NCBI RefSeq assembly: GCF_013359935.1
Contig: NZ_JABMCB010000202.1
Location: 248,001 to 312,000 of the forward strand
Origin: Paenibacillus xylanilyticus
Lineage (GTDB): Bacteria; Bacillota; Bacilli; Paenibacillales; Paenibacillaceae
Reading direction: 5' to 3'
DNA length: 64,000 nt
A program made the translations under genes and the position numbers. This document shows, piece by piece, positions 53,495 through 62,942 of the stretch; positions within the stretch are counted from its first letter, which is position 1; the number at the start of each line of letters is the position of its first letter. The notes under the pieces are model-generated. The model was not told where the DNA came from. It made no database searches and saw only the letters and a list, made by a program, of their open reading frames with translations.

Positions 53495-53631
53495 ATGAAA
53501 AAACCTATTGATCCCCGTAGTACACGTACCCGTAAGCTGATTATGTATACGTTTATCAACTTATCCATGAAGAATGATTTATAGATATCACCATTAAGGA
53601 TATTATAGCGGCTGCACTCAAAAGAAAATAA
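53495..53631 (+). pseudogene. N-terminal stub of a TetR-family regulator, frameshifted
   Basis: CAGGAGGAAC sits 5 nt before the ATG. The first frame is MKKPIDPRSTRTRKLIMYTF and INLSMKNDL, then a TAG. The next frame continues FIDITIKDIIAAALKRK to a TAA. This is the first half of a TetR helix-turn-helix only; the rest has been replaced by short tandem repeats. Confidence 0.7.
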
Positions 53632-53707
53632 AGTTCTAGGCTAAAAAAAGTGTTAGACTAGGCAAATAAAGTTGTAGACTGAGAAACTAAGTATTAGACT
53701 GAAGATG
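53630..53707. repeat. Degenerate tandem repeat, about four units of 18-21 nt
   Basis: Units begin AAAGTTCTAGGCT (53630), AAAGTGTTAGACTAGGCAAA (53647), AAAGTTGTAGACTGAGAAAC (53668) and AAGTATTAGACTGAAG (53689). The middle two are 21 nt each. They follow the TetR stub directly. Confidence 0.6.
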
Positions 53708-53736
53708 CTTCATTGAGCTAACTGGCAGTATAGTTT

Positions 53737-53770
53737 AGGCAGCGAGTATTTAATACAGCTGCCTTTTTCT
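53737..53770 (+). terminator. Terminator hairpin with T run
   Basis: AGGCAGC (53737-53743) pairs with GCTGCCT (53758-53764), followed by TTTTCTC. It ends no intact gene now, which fits the loss of the TetR gene body upstream. The stretch from 53771 to 54000 shows no supportable gene. Confidence 0.6.
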
Positions 53771-54002
53771 CTGTTTACTGCCGACTATTTTTGATAAAAC
53801 ACTCAGATGCACGAACTGTCCATTGAGTAAGCAAGAAGGATTCGAAAATAAACGATATTGGAACGAACATTGTGCGTATTTTAACGCCAAGGTGCCTTTA
53901 TTATAGCTCCAGTTTTCACAACTCCCCCTAATAGGGTCAATGATGGACATTATAATGATTACCAGTAGTTCAGGCGTTGATTGCTGTCTCCCAAAATAAC
54001 GC

Positions 54003-54033
54003 TTGCCTTAAAGTGTACTTTAAGATTTAGGAT
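54003..54033 (+). promoter_or_regulatory. MerR-type promoter with 19-nt spacer and central palindrome
   Basis: TTGCCT (-35, 54003-54008) and TAGGAT (-10, 54028-54033) are 19 nt apart, and the palindrome CTTAAAGTGTACTTTAAG (54007-54024) lies between them. The overlong spacer with operator between the boxes is the hallmark of MerR-activated promoters. Confidence 0.8.
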
Positions 54034-54087
54034 GAGGAAGAACCAGCCGATTCCGTCTGAAAATAACCGATAAGGAGCGATCCGGCA

Positions 54088-54510
54088 ATGGCATTCACGA
54101 TCAAAGAAGCTTCAGAGCGGCTTGGTTGCCCGGCTCATACGATTCGTTTTTACGAGAAGGAGGGATTGCTCCCTTACATTAAGAGAGATAAAAACGGGAA
54201 TCGACTGTTCGAACAAGATCACCTAGATTGGATCAGGCTGATGACATGTTTCCGGGCGACAGGGATGAAGCTGTCGTTGCTGAAGGAGATGGTGGATCTT
54301 GCGCTCGATGGTGATTCCACGATTCCACAGCGCAAAGCGATCTTGAATCAGTACAAGGAAGATTTATTTCGCCGCCAGAACGAATTGGCCGAAGCGCTCG
54401 ACGCCGTCAATAACAAACTGTCGATATACGAAGACATCGAGAAAGGGAGAATCCCTTCGGAGAGCCAGTTGTTAATCAAGATGGAGGAGTCAGAGCGACA
54501 ACAAACATAG
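54088..54510 (+). CDS. MerR-family transcriptional regulator
   Basis: The 140-residue protein begins FTIKEASERLGCPAHTIRFY, then EKEGLLPYIKRDKNGNRLFE: the MerR winged helix. A coiled coil follows (about 80-125). There are no metal-binding Cys residues in the C-terminus, so an organic or oxidative signal is more likely than a metal. TAAGGAG lies about 10 nt before the ATG. It is followed 16 nt later by an aldo/keto reductase gene in the same operon, driven by the promoter at 54003. Confidence 0.9.
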   Translation: MAFTIKEASERLGCPAHTIRFYEKEGLLPYIKRDKNGNRLFEQDHLDWIRLMTCFRATGMKLSLLKEMVDLALDGDSTIPQRKAILNQYKEDLFRRQNELAEALDAVNNKLSIYEDIEKGRIPSESQLLIKMEESERQQT

Positions 54511-54526
54511 AATGAGGGATTAACAA

Positions 54527-55498
<972 letters not shown>

Positions 55499-55515
55499 AC
55501 ATAATCAGATGAAGC

Positions 55516-55542
55516 AATGGTCCACGTGCTCCGTGGACCATT
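55516..55542 (+). terminator. Hairpin after the aldo/keto reductase gene
   Basis: AATGGTCCAC pairs perfectly with GTGGACCATT across 7 nt. No T run follows, so termination strength is uncertain. Confidence 0.5.
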
Positions 55543-55603
55543 TGCAATTGGAGATTGTCTCAGGAAGTCGGCAGCCATGAACGCCTAAGCGATAATAGGA
55601 ACT

Positions 55604-56083
55604 TGTTCTTGTCCCTCAACAATGACAGGATCAGGACTAGGTACGATCTCAGTATAAGTTTGTCACCCCTTAAGCCAAAAGACACATCCACCATCCTCTT
55701 CATTTCTTTGCTAAAGTGCTGTGACGAGTTTGTTTTATCTAATTCAAATGAGATCACAGTCAATTGAAGTTCTTTTGATCATTGAAGCTGATTTCTTTGA
55801 CCATAAACTGCATTCAGCGTTTCAGTCAATCAAAAGAGACACAACACTTCTACCCAGATCTTCATCTAATCGAATTACGAAAACTGTCCTGCATAATGAT
55901 ACTTAATGAGGTTTTAATTTACATCACTTTTCATTTAGTTGCTCATCGAATCGATAATCAGACTATGTTCTTGTCCATTCCACAATCGATACAAGTTCTT
56001 GTCCTTGGCTGGGGCAAGAACTTGTATCGATAACATAAAAAGCCGCTATAATAGCGACTTAAATCGGACTTGTCCCTCGACAA
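55604..56083. repeat. Cluster of four R2 repeat copies with a long perfect inverted repeat
   Basis: R2 cores occur at 55604-55620 (GTTCTTGTCCCTCAACA), 55967 (GTTCTTGTCCATTCCACA), 55994 (GTTCTTGTCC) and 56069-56083 (ACTTGTCCCTCGACA). ATCGATACAAGTTCTTG (55985-56001) and CAAGAACTTGTATCGAT (56015-56031) form a perfect 17-bp inverted repeat with a 13-nt loop. AAAAAGCCGCTATAATAGCG follows, as at 61231. The gap 55543-56130 shows no gene besides these. Confidence 0.7.
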
Positions 56084-56130
56084 CCCTTCGTTTTAAGCAC
56101 CCAGACAGCATAGATGTCTATAAACGGGAA

Positions 56131-56159
56131 AATACCTGCCCCTCTCCCGGGCAGGTATT
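56131..56159 (-). terminator. Terminator of the lipoprotein gene
   Basis: AATACCTGCCC (56131-56141) pairs perfectly with GGGCAGGTATT (56149-56159), followed on the minus strand by TTCCCG. It lies 46 nt after the lipoprotein stop. Confidence 0.8.
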
Positions 56160-56204
56160 AAAGGTGAATGGTATGAATGGCTTACCAACATCGATCCCTA
56201 AATA

Positions 56205-56921
56205 TTAATCCAGAAGGCTGTAGATCTGAATGCTCTCTACCTTGGCATCCTTGATATGAAACGACATCACATCCACATAATTGGATGGCTCGTAGCGGAA
56301 GTCATCCTCCTCATTAGGGGCTCCATCACCAAGCAGTTTCCCCTCAGGGTAGGCGTTTTTGAGTGTATCCAGGCTATCTCCCGCTTTAATGTTTCGCACT
56401 GTCGCATACTTAGGATCTGTAATTTCGATGTGAAAGATGGAGTCTTGTTTCCCCTCCGGTATACTGATTGTTTTAATCTCCAGACCAGGATACGTATAAA
56501 CCTTTTCTGTAAAACCGATTAACGTATCCATGTTTGTTCCATCGTCGGCAGTGTACGTATGAGATTTCAGGTTATCCGGTTTGCCCAGCATCTGTTCCAT
56601 CTGATCTTCATTCGCTGTATCCGAAATCGCAATGGTGTGCTCATTATAGACAAAAGCAAGCTCCTTCAGCACCACATTGCCTTCCTTCTCCATCGAACCT
56701 TCCTTAATAGCTTCAGCACTTTGTCCTTCCGAGTTTTCTGAAGCAGGCGCAGTAGAATCTGATGCTCCTTCACCTTTGGCCTGTTCGTCGGGCGTGTTTT
56801 TTTCAGCCGAGTTCTGCGCCGCTTCTGGCGACTTGGCACCATTGGACTGACAGCCCGTCAGTGCCATCGTTAGTAAAATACTCAGCAGAATTACAGCTGT
56901 AGCTTTGTTTATCGATTTCAT
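56205..56921 (-). CDS. Putative lipoprotein, unknown function
   Basis: A lipoprotein signal peptide with LLTMALTGC is followed by a long acidic, Ser/Glu-rich linker (about 60 residues) and a folded C-terminal domain of about 150 residues that starts VVLKELAFVYNEHTIAISDT. The linker should hold the domain away from the membrane. GGAGGG lies 6 nt before the ATG at 56921 (3 nt before a tandem ATG at 56924); the frame is open further upstream but without a site. It lies 115 nt downstream of the sensor kinase gene and may be part of that system, perhaps as a signal sensor. Confidence 0.75.
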   Translation of the reverse strand: MKSINKATAVILLSILLTMALTGCQSNGAKSPEAAQNSAEKNTPDEQAKGEGASDSTAPASENSEGQSAEAIKEGSMEKEGNVVLKELAFVYNEHTIAISDTANEDQMEQMLGKPDNLKSHTYTADDGTNMDTLIGFTEKVYTYPGLEIKTISIPEGKQDSIFHIEITDPKYATVRNIKAGDSLDTLKNAYPEGKLLGDGAPNEEDDFRYEPSNYVDVMSFHIKDAKVESIQIYSLLD

Positions 56922-57038
56922 CATGATCCCTCCATAAAATGTGTGATTTCTTCTTATGAAGTGATTATAAAAAAAGCATTTGTTAGTCTCATAACAGAAT
57001 TGTATCAATCTTGTAACGTTAACGATTTACGCGCGTGT

Positions 57039-58466
57039 TTACACACGGGGTAACACGATCGTAACGGTGGTTCCTTCCCCGATTTGACTTTCCATGTCGA
57101 TATATCCATTAAACCGCTCTACAATCTCTTTGCAAATAGAAAGTCCAAGACCTGAACCGTTCGCTGTGCTTGCATTTTTCCCCCGGTAAAAACGTTCCTG
57201 CACTCTCTCCAACTCTTCGCCCGCGATACCGATACCTTGATCACGTATCCGTATAACTACCTCGCTTGGCGTATGATCCAACTTCAATTCGATTAGCGAT
57301 GGACTGCCTGAATATTTGATGGCATTGTCCACAAGGTTGGCGATTGCATGGGACATCAGCATTGGATTCACGTTGGCGTGGACTCTCGTCTGAAGCTTAT
57401 CCTCCGGTTCCGCTTCCTCCTTCCTGAACCTAATCTCGATTCCTTTATCTTTGGCCTTGGCACCCATACTCGCTGCGACTTGCTGAATCAGTTCGTTCAT
57501 TTCCGTCTTCCGGGCTTCCAGTTCGTTAGAACCAGCCTTGTCGAATCGGGATAGCAGCAACAGTTCATTAATCAAGCGCGTCAGCCGATCCGATTCCTGC
57601 AGCAGATGAGCATAGATTTTTTGCAGCTCCTTGTTCTCGTTCTCCCCTTCAACCAAGTATTGTGAGAAACCACGAATGGCTGCCAAGGGTGTTTTTAACT
57701 CGTGAGATACGTTGGAGACAAATTGTTTCTGGTACTGAATGTAATCATGAAGCTGCCGCCCCATGGAATCCAGCCCATCTGCCAGCATGCCCAGCTCATC
57801 CTTCCGGTTTAGATGAACTCTCCGAAACTCCTGTCTAGAGAAACTTTGCGCAGCGCCAAGCAACAGCTTAATCGGCTTGGTAGTGTTGCGGGCAATCCAC
57901 AGACTGGATAACGTAATCAGTACAATAAATCCGCCTGCACCCGCAAACAGGATATAACGGATTTGATCCATAATCGCATAAAAGTAGGATATGTCCTCCA
58001 CGAACTCATACACATAAGCGTTTTGGTAGTATTGATCCTGGATGGGAGTGGCAAAATAAAGCAGATGATCTTCCGTTACGGTGTAGGTATAACTGCCGCT
58101 CAGGGCTTTCTCAATATTCTTTTCAAAAATAAGAGGTTTGCCATCATTAATGATGATGCCATCCACAGCCAAGCCCAGCAACTGCTTGGAGCTATCATAG
58201 ATACGTACTTCCTTGCCTGAAGCTTTCAGTTTCTCCAGAGCAAGTCTGACAATTTCTTTGGTCTGCGGCTCTCCTGACGATGATCTATGCTGTGCCAACA
58301 CCTCGCGGAAGGACAACTCGGACAGATCCGCCTTCTCCATCATCTGTTTTTCAATGGTAATGAAGCTGTAATAATCGATGGCTTTATTCACCGCAAAAAT
58401 GATGATGCCAAAGGACAGCACGGAGAAAAATAAATAATTCAGCAGTAACCGGGTTGCATACTTCAG
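57039..58466 (-). CDS. Sensor histidine kinase (VanS/PhoR-like)
   Basis: Two membrane segments flank an extracellular sensor domain of about 120 residues. HAMP linker, HisKA (FVSNVSHELKTPLAAIRGF), N box (IANLVDNAIKYSG), G1 (DQGIGIAG) and G2 (GSGLGLSICKEIV) follow in order. The frame can start at GTG 58421, but this would cut the first membrane segment. A CTG at 58466, with GGAGG upstream and the N-terminus KYATRLLLNYLFFSVLSFGI, overlaps the regulator's TGA as CTGA and is the better start. The pair is translationally coupled. Confidence 0.87.
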   Translation of the reverse strand: MKYATRLLLNYLFFSVLSFGIIIFAVNKAIDYYSFITIEKQMMEKADLSELSFREVLAQHRSSSGEPQTKEIVRLALEKLKASGKEVRIYDSSKQLLGLAVDGIIINDGKPLIFEKNIEKALSGSYTYTVTEDHLLYFATPIQDQYYQNAYVYEFVEDISYFYAIMDQIRYILFAGAGGFIVLITLSSLWIARNTTKPIKLLLGAAQSFSRQEFRRVHLNRKDELGMLADGLDSMGRQLHDYIQYQKQFVSNVSHELKTPLAAIRGFSQYLVEGENENKELQKIYAHLLQESDRLTRLINELLLLSRFDKAGSNELEARKTEMNELIQQVAASMGAKAKDKGIEIRFRKEEAEPEDKLQTRVHANVNPMLMSHAIANLVDNAIKYSGSPSLIELKLDHTPSEVVIRIRDQGIGIAGEELERVQERFYRGKNASTANGSGLGLSICKEIVERFNGYIDMESQIGEGTTVTIVLPRV

Positions 58467-59170
58467 GCCTCGCCACCTCCAAGTTGATAGCCAAATCCAT
58501 AGATCGTCCTGACATACTTCGGTTCGTCCGCGTTATCCTCCAGCTTCTTCCGTAATCGCATGATGGTCATATCCACACTGCGACTGTCTCCCATAAAGTC
58601 ATATCCCCATCCGATCTGCAGCAGCTCATCCCGGGTAAAGATTTTGTCTGGTCTTTTGAGTAACGTTTCCAGAATTTTGAACTCTTTGGCCGTTAAAGAC
58701 ACGGGTACACCGTTTTTCAGCACCCTTCGGCTTTCCAGATCAAATGTCAGCTCTTCATGAATGATGCGTGTAGATTTCACTTCTGTTCCTTCACTAGATT
58801 CCTCCTTGCTCTCGTTTCTTCTCAGAATCACCTTGATCCGAGCGAGCAATTCACGATTGTCAAAGGGTTTGGTCATGTAATCTTCCGCCCCTAGCTCTAG
58901 TCCGAGCACCTTGTCGATTACCTCATTTTTGGCAGAGAGCATGATCACAGGAACGGCACGTTTCCCGGTGATTTCCTTGCACAGGTCATATCCGGAGCAA
59001 TCAGGCAGCATCAAGTCAAGCACCACCAGGTCCGGCCCAAAAGCATCCAGCAGCTGCAGGGCTATTTTACCGTTTTCAGCCGTTTGAACGACGTAGTTTT
59101 CTCTTCTCAGTACGAGCTCAATTAAATCTCTGATTGCGACTTCATCGTCAATGACAAGAATTTTCTTCAA
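58463..59170 (-). CDS. OmpR-family response regulator
   Basis: The receiver domain begins KKILVIDDEVAIRDLIELVL with the acidic pair; the phospho-Asp is in VVLDLMLPDCSGYD (about residue 52), and TKPF supplies the Lys (about 101). The C-terminal winged helix (about 135-230) has LTAKEFKILETLLKRPDKIF and VDMTIMRLRKKL. The start is a TTG at 59170 with AAGGGG upstream. The sensor kinase gene overlaps its stop. Confidence 0.92.
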   Translation of the reverse strand: MKKILVIDDEVAIRDLIELVLRRENYVVQTAENGKIALQLLDAFGPDLVVLDLMLPDCSGYDLCKEITGKRAVPVIMLSAKNEVIDKVLGLELGAEDYMTKPFDNRELLARIKVILRRNESKEESSEGTEVKSTRIIHEELTFDLESRRVLKNGVPVSLTAKEFKILETLLKRPDKIFTRDELLQIGWGYDFMGDSRSVDMTIMRLRKKLEDNADEPKYVRTIYGFGYQLGGGEA

Positions 59171-59324
59171 TGTGCACCCCTTCTAGCCTTGTTTCCCAGC
59201 TTGAATCATCATTTACCCTCATCTTAGCACAGCATCTTTAGATTCCTCCACCAACTGGATGATGAGGTATATTCCACTGAGCCCGACATAACTTGTAACA
59301 AACCCGAAGAAAGGAGAACAATCC

Positions 59325-59582
59325 ATGGATCTGCTCTGGGTACTCATTGTTGGGGGACTTATTGGCTGGTTAAGCGGCAACTTGATTGGGCGGGACGTAC
59401 CGGGCGGTGTGCTTGGGAACATTATTGCAGGTTTTATCGGTTCCTGGCTAGGAACGGAATTGCTGGGACCAAGGGGGCCCGTGATTGGCGGATTTCATAT
59501 TATTCCAGCCATCGTTGGCTCGATTATTGCCCTGCTCATCTTCTTCGCTCTGGCACGCGGCGGAGCCTTCCGAAGACGTTAA
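59325..59582 (+). CDS. GlsB/YeaQ/YmgE-family small membrane protein
   Basis: The 85-residue protein has three glycine-rich membrane helices: WVLIVGGLIGWLSGNLIG, GNIIAGFIGSWLGTELL and IIPAIVGSIIALLIFFALA, the signature of the transglycosylase-associated/stress-response family. Its precise function is unknown. AAAGGAG lies 8 nt before the ATG. It is divergent from the response regulator gene, which could control it. Confidence 0.92.
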   Translation: MDLLWVLIVGGLIGWLSGNLIGRDVPGGVLGNIIAGFIGSWLGTELLGPRGPVIGGFHIIPAIVGSIIALLIFFALARGGAFRRR

Positions 59583-59664
59583 CAAAGAGAGACGGAAACC
59601 GATACTGTCGTTCATTAGATATTTTTAAAAGATGCTGCCAGGACATAAAGGTAAAGATAAACAT

Positions 59665-59719
59665 AAAAGGGCCGAAAGCATTCATCGATGGAAGATGAAC
59701 ACTTACGGTCCTTTTTTTA
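59665..59719 (+). terminator. Terminator after the GlsB-like gene
   Basis: An imperfect long hairpin runs from AAAGGGCCGAAAGC to CTTACGGTCC, with TTCATC/GATGAA pairing inside, followed by TTTTTTTATTTTT. The stretch 59720-59884 holds no supportable gene. Confidence 0.75.
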
Positions 59720-59884
59720 TTTTTGTACTGATTTCATCCATTCTTTCCGTGCCTGAACATGGTCTCCATCGCTTTGATAGATTCACTATATAAAACTCAG
59801 GTTGATAGATCAACATATGATCAATTCATGACCCCATGCATATCCGGAAGGAGTCCAGCGTCAAGGCGTATGGGGCCACGGTGC

Positions 59885-61060
59885 TCAGCCCAGTTTACTG
59901 TCCGGCTCAGCCGACCCGGACAGCCCAGCGCCGAACACCTCCTCGACGAGTCTCTGCGTTGCCTTCTGGAACGCCACAGCCAGGGACATGGTGACGTCGT
60001 CCACATAGTTCACGGAGGCGGTCAGGGTCTTGCTGCCGTCGGGTGTGCTGTACATTAGTGCCGCGTAGCCCGAAATACCGCCGTTGTGGGTGATGATGGT
60101 ACCGTCACCGTTCTGGCCGACGTCCTGCACGAACACACCCAAACCATAGCCGATTTTGGGATACGGTTTACACATCTCAGCCAGGAGCGGAGCCGGGAGG
60201 AGCTTGCCGCCCATCAGCGCGGAGATAAATGTGTGGAGATCCTGTGTGGTCGAGATCATGTCACCTCCGGTGGAGATCCAGGAGGGGTTCTGGCGGGTGA
60301 CATCGACCGTTTTCTGCTCGCCGGCGTCCTCGTACCGGTAGTAGGCATGGGCATGCGGTCCGGGGATCTCCGGCTGGGTGTCTGGTACCACGGTACCCGA
60401 CAGCCCAAGCGGCCCCAGAATGAGCCGCTTCATCTCCTCGGCGAGCGAGCTGCCGGTGACCTTCTCGATCAGCAGCCTGGCCAGAACGTAGTTGGTGTTG
60501 GAATAGCTCCAGTCCGTTCCCGGCTCGAATCGCACTGGCTTCGACAATGCCAGCCGAACCAGCTTCTCCGGCCGGTAGGTCTTGAACCGGTTGTCTACCC
60601 ACTCCTGGCCCTGCCAGGGGATACCCGGCACGACCGTCCCGTCTTCATAGTACTCGCCGGTGAAGTTGAACACCCCGCTGGTGTGTTGCAGCAGCATTCG
60701 CACCGTGATCCGTTGGTCCAGCCCGAACTCGGGCAGGTAGTCTACCACCGGGTCGTCCAACCTGATCCTGCCCTCGGCAACCAGTTGGAGCACCACGGAT
60801 GCCGTGAAGGTCTTGGTGTTGCTGCCTATCCGGAAGTGTCCGTTTGTTGGCGGCTTCGCCGCCTCGCCCAGCCTGCTTACCCCGGCGCTGCCGACCCACT
60901 CGCCCTGCTCATCGTGCACGCGCAGCTGCACCCCAAGGAAACCGGAATCGACTATCTCTTCGATGACCTTCTGCAGCTCCGGGCGATCCTGCCCGTCAGC
61001 GAATCTTTTTTCCTTCATATTCTCTGACGGACTAAAATCTTCTGTTGTTTTCTTTTCCAT
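59885..61060 (-). CDS. Serine hydrolase, class C beta-lactamase / D-Ala-D-Ala carboxypeptidase-like
   Basis: The 391 residues carry the three motifs of the family: SxxK in FRIGSNTKTFTAS (about residues 79-82), YxN in WSYSNTNYVLA and HNG in IITHNGGISGYA. No signal peptide is seen, so it is either cytoplasmic or an esterase-like member. The sequence style (LDDPVVDYLPEF, RVTVRMLLQHTSG-type block) and the high GC content (38 of 60 bases in the sampled stretch 60301-60360, against 20 of 60 at 61381-61440) point to transfer from a high-GC actinobacterium. GAGGGAA lies 4 nt before the ATG. Confidence 0.88.
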   Translation of the reverse strand: MEKKTTEDFSPSENMKEKRFADGQDRPELQKVIEEIVDSGFLGVQLRVHDEQGEWVGSAGVSRLGEAAKPPTNGHFRIGSNTKTFTASVVLQLVAEGRIRLDDPVVDYLPEFGLDQRITVRMLLQHTSGVFNFTGEYYEDGTVVPGIPWQGQEWVDNRFKTYRPEKLVRLALSKPVRFEPGTDWSYSNTNYVLARLLIEKVTGSSLAEEMKRLILGPLGLSGTVVPDTQPEIPGPHAHAYYRYEDAGEQKTVDVTRQNPSWISTGGDMISTTQDLHTFISALMGGKLLPAPLLAEMCKPYPKIGYGLGVFVQDVGQNGDGTIITHNGGISGYAALMYSTPDGSKTLTASVNYVDDVTMSLAVAFQKATQRLVEEVFGAGLSGSAEPDSKLG

Positions 61061-61204
61061 TTAGTTTCCCTCACTTTACCTTTTTTTGTCAGCCCTACTG
61101 TTTTTAACTATCCATTCTCTCCCGGCTTGGCATTTTCCTTTATCAAAGAATCCGTTTAAACGCTAATAATGCCACTTCTACAATGTTTTTGTCTTTTTGG
61201 CAAA

Positions 61205-61284
61205 GGGACAAGAACTTCGTTCATTAAAATGAAAAAGCCGCTAAAATAGCGAGTTCAATGGGACCATGTTCTTGTCCCTCGACA
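61205..61284. repeat. R2 repeat element with inverted ends
   Basis: GGGACAAGAAC (61205-61215) and GTTCTTGTCCC (61268-61278) are perfect inverted ends, continuing to CTCGACA at 61284. Inside is AAAAAGCCGCTAAAATAGCG, nearly identical to the stretch at 56037-56057. The unit is about 80 nt. Confidence 0.75.
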
Positions 61285-61454
61285 GTTTTTCATGTGGAAA
61301 CCATTTGGTAATTTGTCTCCTATTCTTCTCTGACGTGGCCGATCGTGGTGTAGATGATAATTTATGTCACTCTTTCAATTCAAAGAACTAGCAATTCACA
61401 TCAACTGTCTTCCTTTGCATTCTCAAGTTTATTTCATGTAGGAAAATTTAGAAA

Positions 61455-61477
61455 AGTCCCGATAATCTATCGGGACT
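61455..61477 (-). terminator. Hairpin in the gap downstream of the AraC gene
   Basis: AGTCCCGATA pairs perfectly with TATCGGGACT across 3 nt, followed on the minus strand by TTTCTAAATTTTCC. It is a plausible terminator for minus-strand transcripts. The surrounding gap 61285-61762 shows no supportable gene. Confidence 0.6.
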
Positions 61478-61762
61478 CCAAGTGTATTCTGTCTCATATC
61501 GGTTTTATATATCGCTATCTTTTTTTGTTCATGGATTCTCCAGACAATGAAGAACTCTATGTGACCTAATTTGATGCTCCTAAGTTATGTCCGGAGGTGA
61601 ATAGTAGAAAATGTATACACTCCCTTTCATCGCTTCATGCCATTTGTCTTTGACTGAATTTTCAATTTTTCTTTTGAAATGTACATTGAAAATCTAATTC
61701 TCGTTGGCCATCTCTGTCTTAATGAGCATATACGTTCCCCTATGATTGGTTATTGCCCTATC

Positions 61763-62722
61763 CTACTCTGTATGATGCTTACGATATTCAAGCGGCGATA
61801 TACCAGCGTGTTTACGAAAGGCACGGGAGAAATGATGTTGACTCTCGAAACCAACCTGAGCCGAGATTTCCTTGATCGGATATACGGTCAAGGATAGAAG
61901 CTCCTTGGCCCGCTGTATGCGCATAAGTTGTACATATTTCATCGGAGAAGTCCCAATAGTCTGTTGGAAAAGGGACCTAAATTGCTCCTTCCCAAGATTG
62001 GCTCGTTCGGCCAGATCATCCAGTGTCAACGGATCGTCCAGATGCTCCTCAACGTAATTGCATACTTGGTAAATCCGGTAATCATATAACACGGGCTGAT
62101 CTGGCAAGGTAGGACGCAACGTCTCGAACAATTGGAGTAACCACGACAAACCAAGCGTTTGCATTTTCAAATACTGGATGGTTACATTCGTGTCCAGTTT
62201 CGCTTGTTGCAAACCGTTCGTGCGCCCTTCCTTCACTGTAATATAGGACATGCATTGATCAGCGATGGAGTGCCACAATTGCAGCAGGTTGCGGAAGGCT
62301 GACGGGTCAATTGCAGACACCACCCGAGGAAAACGGTACAGGCGGATAAAATCAAGAAGTCCGATCTTGGCCTCTAAAGCAAAGGCATAATAATGAAAAG
62401 GTTCCGAATCATCTATGCTATGCCAAGACTGGCATGTTTGGGGCGGAATGCATACGATGTCCCCTTTCCCGATCGTGTACAGCGTTTGATCATATAAGAT
62501 GGTCGCCTCTCCTCCGGTAACCAGCCAAATGGCGGTATAAGGAAAAACAAACTGTCCGGTATGGCCTTCCCGCACATTCCATTCTTTGAGCCATCTGATC
62601 TGGATGGAGAGTTGCTCCAGCAAGTTTCGTGTATCGAATTCGAGACTCTGACGAGTTTGGGAATGCCAGCGGTCATTCCGTTCCTTCGAAAATACATCCA
62701 TTACATGGGTGTTTTTTTGCAT
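61763..62722 (-). CDS. AraC-family regulator with cupin sensor domain
   Basis: The N-terminal sensor has PYTAIWLVTGGEATILYDQT and GKGDIVCIPPQTCQSWHSI. The C-terminal double helix-turn-helix runs from LTLDDLAERANLGKEQFRSL to PIKEISAQVGFESQHHFSRA and ISPLEYRKHH. GAGAGAGGATC precedes the ATG. It is divergent from a sugar-binding lipoprotein gene 220 nt away and is its likely regulator. Confidence 0.9.
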   Translation of the reverse strand: MQKNTHVMDVFSKERNDRWHSQTRQSLEFDTRNLLEQLSIQIRWLKEWNVREGHTGQFVFPYTAIWLVTGGEATILYDQTLYTIGKGDIVCIPPQTCQSWHSIDDSEPFHYYAFALEAKIGLLDFIRLYRFPRVVSAIDPSAFRNLLQLWHSIADQCMSYITVKEGRTNGLQQAKLDTNVTIQYLKMQTLGLSWLLQLFETLRPTLPDQPVLYDYRIYQVCNYVEEHLDDPLTLDDLAERANLGKEQFRSLFQQTIGTSPMKYVQLMRIQRAKELLSLTVYPIKEISAQVGFESQHHFSRAFRKHAGISPLEYRKHHTE

Positions 62723-62942
62723 GATCCTCTCTCCCTATCTAAATTGAGCAAATCTGCATAATGGACAACAATTCGCGTTTTCCGAGTAAATACTCTTGTT
62801 TTTTGGAGTGCTATAATCATAGGCATTAAACATTTAAAAATCAAGTATTTCAGTCGGAATACTTGTGATGTGTTTTGACCGTACGCATGGAGAAGCACCC
62901 AGACTCAAACGACGATGATGAACAATCTAGGGGGAAACATTA

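Noticed and set aside
53750-53950. 66-codon minus-strand frame near the TetR stub
   Set aside because: It runs through a clear terminator hairpin and shows no start signal or family resemblance.
55604-56083. CRISPR array from repeated GTTCTTGTCC units
   Set aside because: Spacing is irregular, copies are in gaps across the whole window and form inverted pairs, and no cas genes are present.
60086-61027. 313-codon plus-strand frame opposite the serine hydrolase gene
   Set aside because: It is antisense to a gene with all catalytic motifs, and high GC content makes long stop-free frames on both strands. No ribosome binding site or family pattern was seen.
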